A stretch of DNA of 64,000 bases from CBDBJK01 sp965206395 (lineage in GTDB: Bacteria; Chloroflexota; Dehalococcoidia; Lucifugimonadales; CATOSD01). Where the stretch lies: assembly GCA_965206395.1 (NCBI GenBank), contig CBDBJK010000030.1:124001-188000 (forward strand), read 5' to 3'. Positions within the stretch are counted from its first letter, which is position 1. Each line of letters begins with the position of its first letter. The translations under genes and the position numbers were made by a program. This document shows, one piece after another, positions 62,569-64,000 of this stretch. Below the pieces are notes generated by a model. It did no database searches and had not been told where the DNA came from. It saw only the letters and a program-made list of their open reading frames with translations.

Positions 62569-64000
62569 CTACACGATCGTGAACGTGGAGCCGTTGCCGT
62601 CCTTGGTGACCTCGATGCGAACGGGGAACGCCTCTTTGACCTGCTCGATGTGAGTGATGACGATTATCTTTTTGAAATCGTCTTGGATGGACTGAATGGC
62701 CTCGGTAAGCCGCTCCTGACCGGCGCTGTCCTGGGAGCCGAAGCCCTCGTCTATGAACAGAATGGGCAGCGGCGCGCCCGACCTGCGGGCCAACAGCTTC
62801 GACAGGGCGATGCGCAGCGCGAAGTTGATGCGAAACGCCTCGCCGCCGCTGAACGTCTCGTAGCTTCGTGTGCCCACCTCGTCAGCTATCTTGATGTCCA
62901 ACTCCTCTGAAGGCAGCCCCGTGCGGCTGTCCTTTCTGCCCTCTTGAAGCTGAAGCCTGAGGAACATGCGATTCTCCGTCAGGCGTCCCAGAAGCTCGTT
63001 GGCGTCGGCCTCAAGCTGAGGTATGGCGCTCTCGATGATAAGGGCCTGGATGCCGTTTTTCCCGAAGGCCGCCGCTAGCTCGTCGTACACGCTCTTTTCG
63101 TCGACGAGCTTTCGACGCCCTTCCTCTTGCTGGCGCACCTCAGCTTCGAGCGCGTCGCAGTGAGCGAGCTTGCCATCCAGGATGCCTTTGTCTACCTCAG
63201 CCTTCTTTAACTGTCCATCGAGTTCTCGGTGCCGAGCCTCTGATTCTCCTAGTTGAGCTTCTACCGATGCCAAGGCCGCCAACTCCTTTTCCAGCGCGGC
63301 CCTTCGCTCTTCAGCGTCCCGTGTCTCTTGCTGGCGGCGCGCGAGCATTTCGCGGGTCGTGTCCAGCGATTCGCGTTCGACGGGCAGAGCTTCCACAGCC
63401 TCTAGCAGCTTACGGTGCAGCTCATCGTAGCCCTCTATGGACTTTACCTGCTCTCGCGTATCGGCATGTATTGCGGCGTTGTATCCCAATACAGCGATCT
63501 GGTCATTCAAACGCGTCAAATCTTGACGCTCCTCGTGAGCGAAATCCTCTGTTCTAACGAGGTCAGTCACCCTTTCAAGCTCGACGCTCGCGGACTGCAA
63601 TTCCTTCTGCGCCTTTCTGGATTCTTCCAGATCGTGTTCCAGCCGTAACATCGCAGTCTGGTTCGTTTGCCGTCCCTGGTTAAGCTCTGACTCTAGCCGC
63701 GATACATCCGCGTTTAGCTCGTTGACCTGCTTTTGCGACTGGCTCCGCTTTTCGGGGTCATATCCCAATGTCGAAATCTGATCGTTCAAATGCGCCAAGT
63801 TTTGACGCTCTTCATGGGCGAAGTCTTCCGATTTCAGGTGCGCTTCACGTTGCTCAAGCTCAGCGATTGCTGGCTGCAACTCCTTCTGCGCGGTCTGAGC
63901 CTCCTCAAGCTCGCGTTTCAGCGTGGCGGCCTTGCCCTGAATGTGCTTACGTTCGTTGTCCAGGTTGGCGTCAAGCTGGGAAACCAGGGCTTTCAGGTTC
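62569..64000 (-). CDS. sbcC: SbcC/Rad50-type ATPase, C-terminal part
   Basis: The frame is open to the window edge; about 476 residues are visible. A long coiled coil rich in Glu/Arg/Gln holds two copies of EDFAHEERQ..L..LNDQI..LGY about 95 residues apart. Then come the ABC signature ETFSGGEAFRINFALRIALSKLLARR, Walker B LPILFIDEGFGSQD and the H-loop VITHIEQVKEAFPVRIEV. With SbcD it would form the Mre11-Rad50-like nuclease acting on hairpin and broken DNA ends. The N-terminal Walker A half, any zinc hook and sbcD lie outside the window. Confidence 0.9.
   Translation of the reverse strand, partial: NLKALVSQLDANLDNERKHIQGKAATLKRELEEAQTAQKELQPAIAELEQREAHLKSEDFAHEERQNLAHLNDQISTLGYDPEKRSQSQKQVNELNADVSRLESELNQGRQTNQTAMLRLEHDLEESRKAQKELQSASVELERVTDLVRTEDFAHEERQDLTRLNDQIAVLGYNAAIHADTREQVKSIEGYDELHRKLLEAVEALPVERESLDTTREMLARRQQETRDAEERRAALEKELAALASVEAQLGESEARHRELDGQLKKAEVDKGILDGKLAHCDALEAEVRQQEEGRRKLVDEKSVYDELAAAFGKNGIQALIIESAIPQLEADANELLGRLTENRMFLRLQLQEGRKDSRTGLPSEELDIKIADEVGTRSYETFSGGEAFRINFALRIALSKLLARRSGAPLPILFIDEGFGSQDSAGQERLTEAIQSIQDDFKKIIVITHIEQVKEAFPVRIEVTKDGNGSTFTIV

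Overview
The window looks like chromosomal DNA of an uncultured bacterium, most plausibly a Chloroflexota member (Dehalococcoidia or SAR202 type). That is inferred from gene content only: F420-type luciferase-like and PPOX oxidoreductases, the DUF3090 / SCO1664 pair, LarB, phosphonoacetate hydrolase and many UGA-encoded selenoproteins. No rRNA or tRNA gene was recognised, so the placement is a guess. The window is unusually rich in insertion sequences (five IS types, ten copies or fragments) and in broken genes. Some lesions may be assembly errors.

Layout. 1-1812: a truncated IS, a secreted protein cut by it, and a second IS. 1846-5030: a compact lasso-peptide locus with macrolactam synthetase, a 56-residue precursor and an HprK-like peptide kinase; the RRE protein and leader peptidase are missing. 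5046-7812: a hypothetical protein and an MrfA/Hrq1-type helicase. 8059-12466: a beta-helix lipoprotein with a C-terminal C-type lectin domain, disrupted by an octamer repeat and two ISs inserted in one TA site. 12495-18489: an IS, an ECF sigma / anti-sigma pair and a five-repeat secreted protein split by an IS3 element. 18836-22349: gamma-glutamyltransferase followed by scrambled IS630 copies. 22476-32618: metabolic and envelope genes (PPOX, O-methyltransferase, SARP-like regulator, DUF4097 lipoprotein, LarB, LLM oxidoreductase, aspartyl-protease-like protein, LMW-PTP, phosphonoacetate hydrolase, DUF3090).

32731-50992: tandem GNAT, SCO1664-type kinase-like protein, SWIM protein, penicillin acylase, DinB, a MarR regulator coupled to a selenocysteine peroxiredoxin, FMN reductase, PIG-L deacetylase, pirin, a GH15 enzyme damaged by a 196-bp duplication, MgtE, a BNR-type protein beheaded by an IS, aspartate dehydrogenase and a PncC homologue. 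51254-64000: a second UGA-containing gene (HesB / CC-Se-like), a signal-peptide-bearing phage-tail-tube-like protein with an amber codon, an IS, an M16 peptidase, FmdB zinc ribbon, a third selenoprotein (UGSC family), a glycine-rich lipoprotein, CoA-transferase B, an NmrA-like protein, a Nudix hydrolase and the 3' part of an SbcC/Rad50 ATPase.

Most notable are (1) the lasso locus, whose precursor matches the leader consensus exactly and predicts a Gly1-Asp8 ring with a C-terminal Ser next to a kinase of the type that phosphorylates such a Ser, and (2) three genes interrupted only by in-frame UGA, each followed by a plausible bacterial SECIS hairpin, two of them at recognised redox motifs (W-U-P-Y-C and U-G-S-C).
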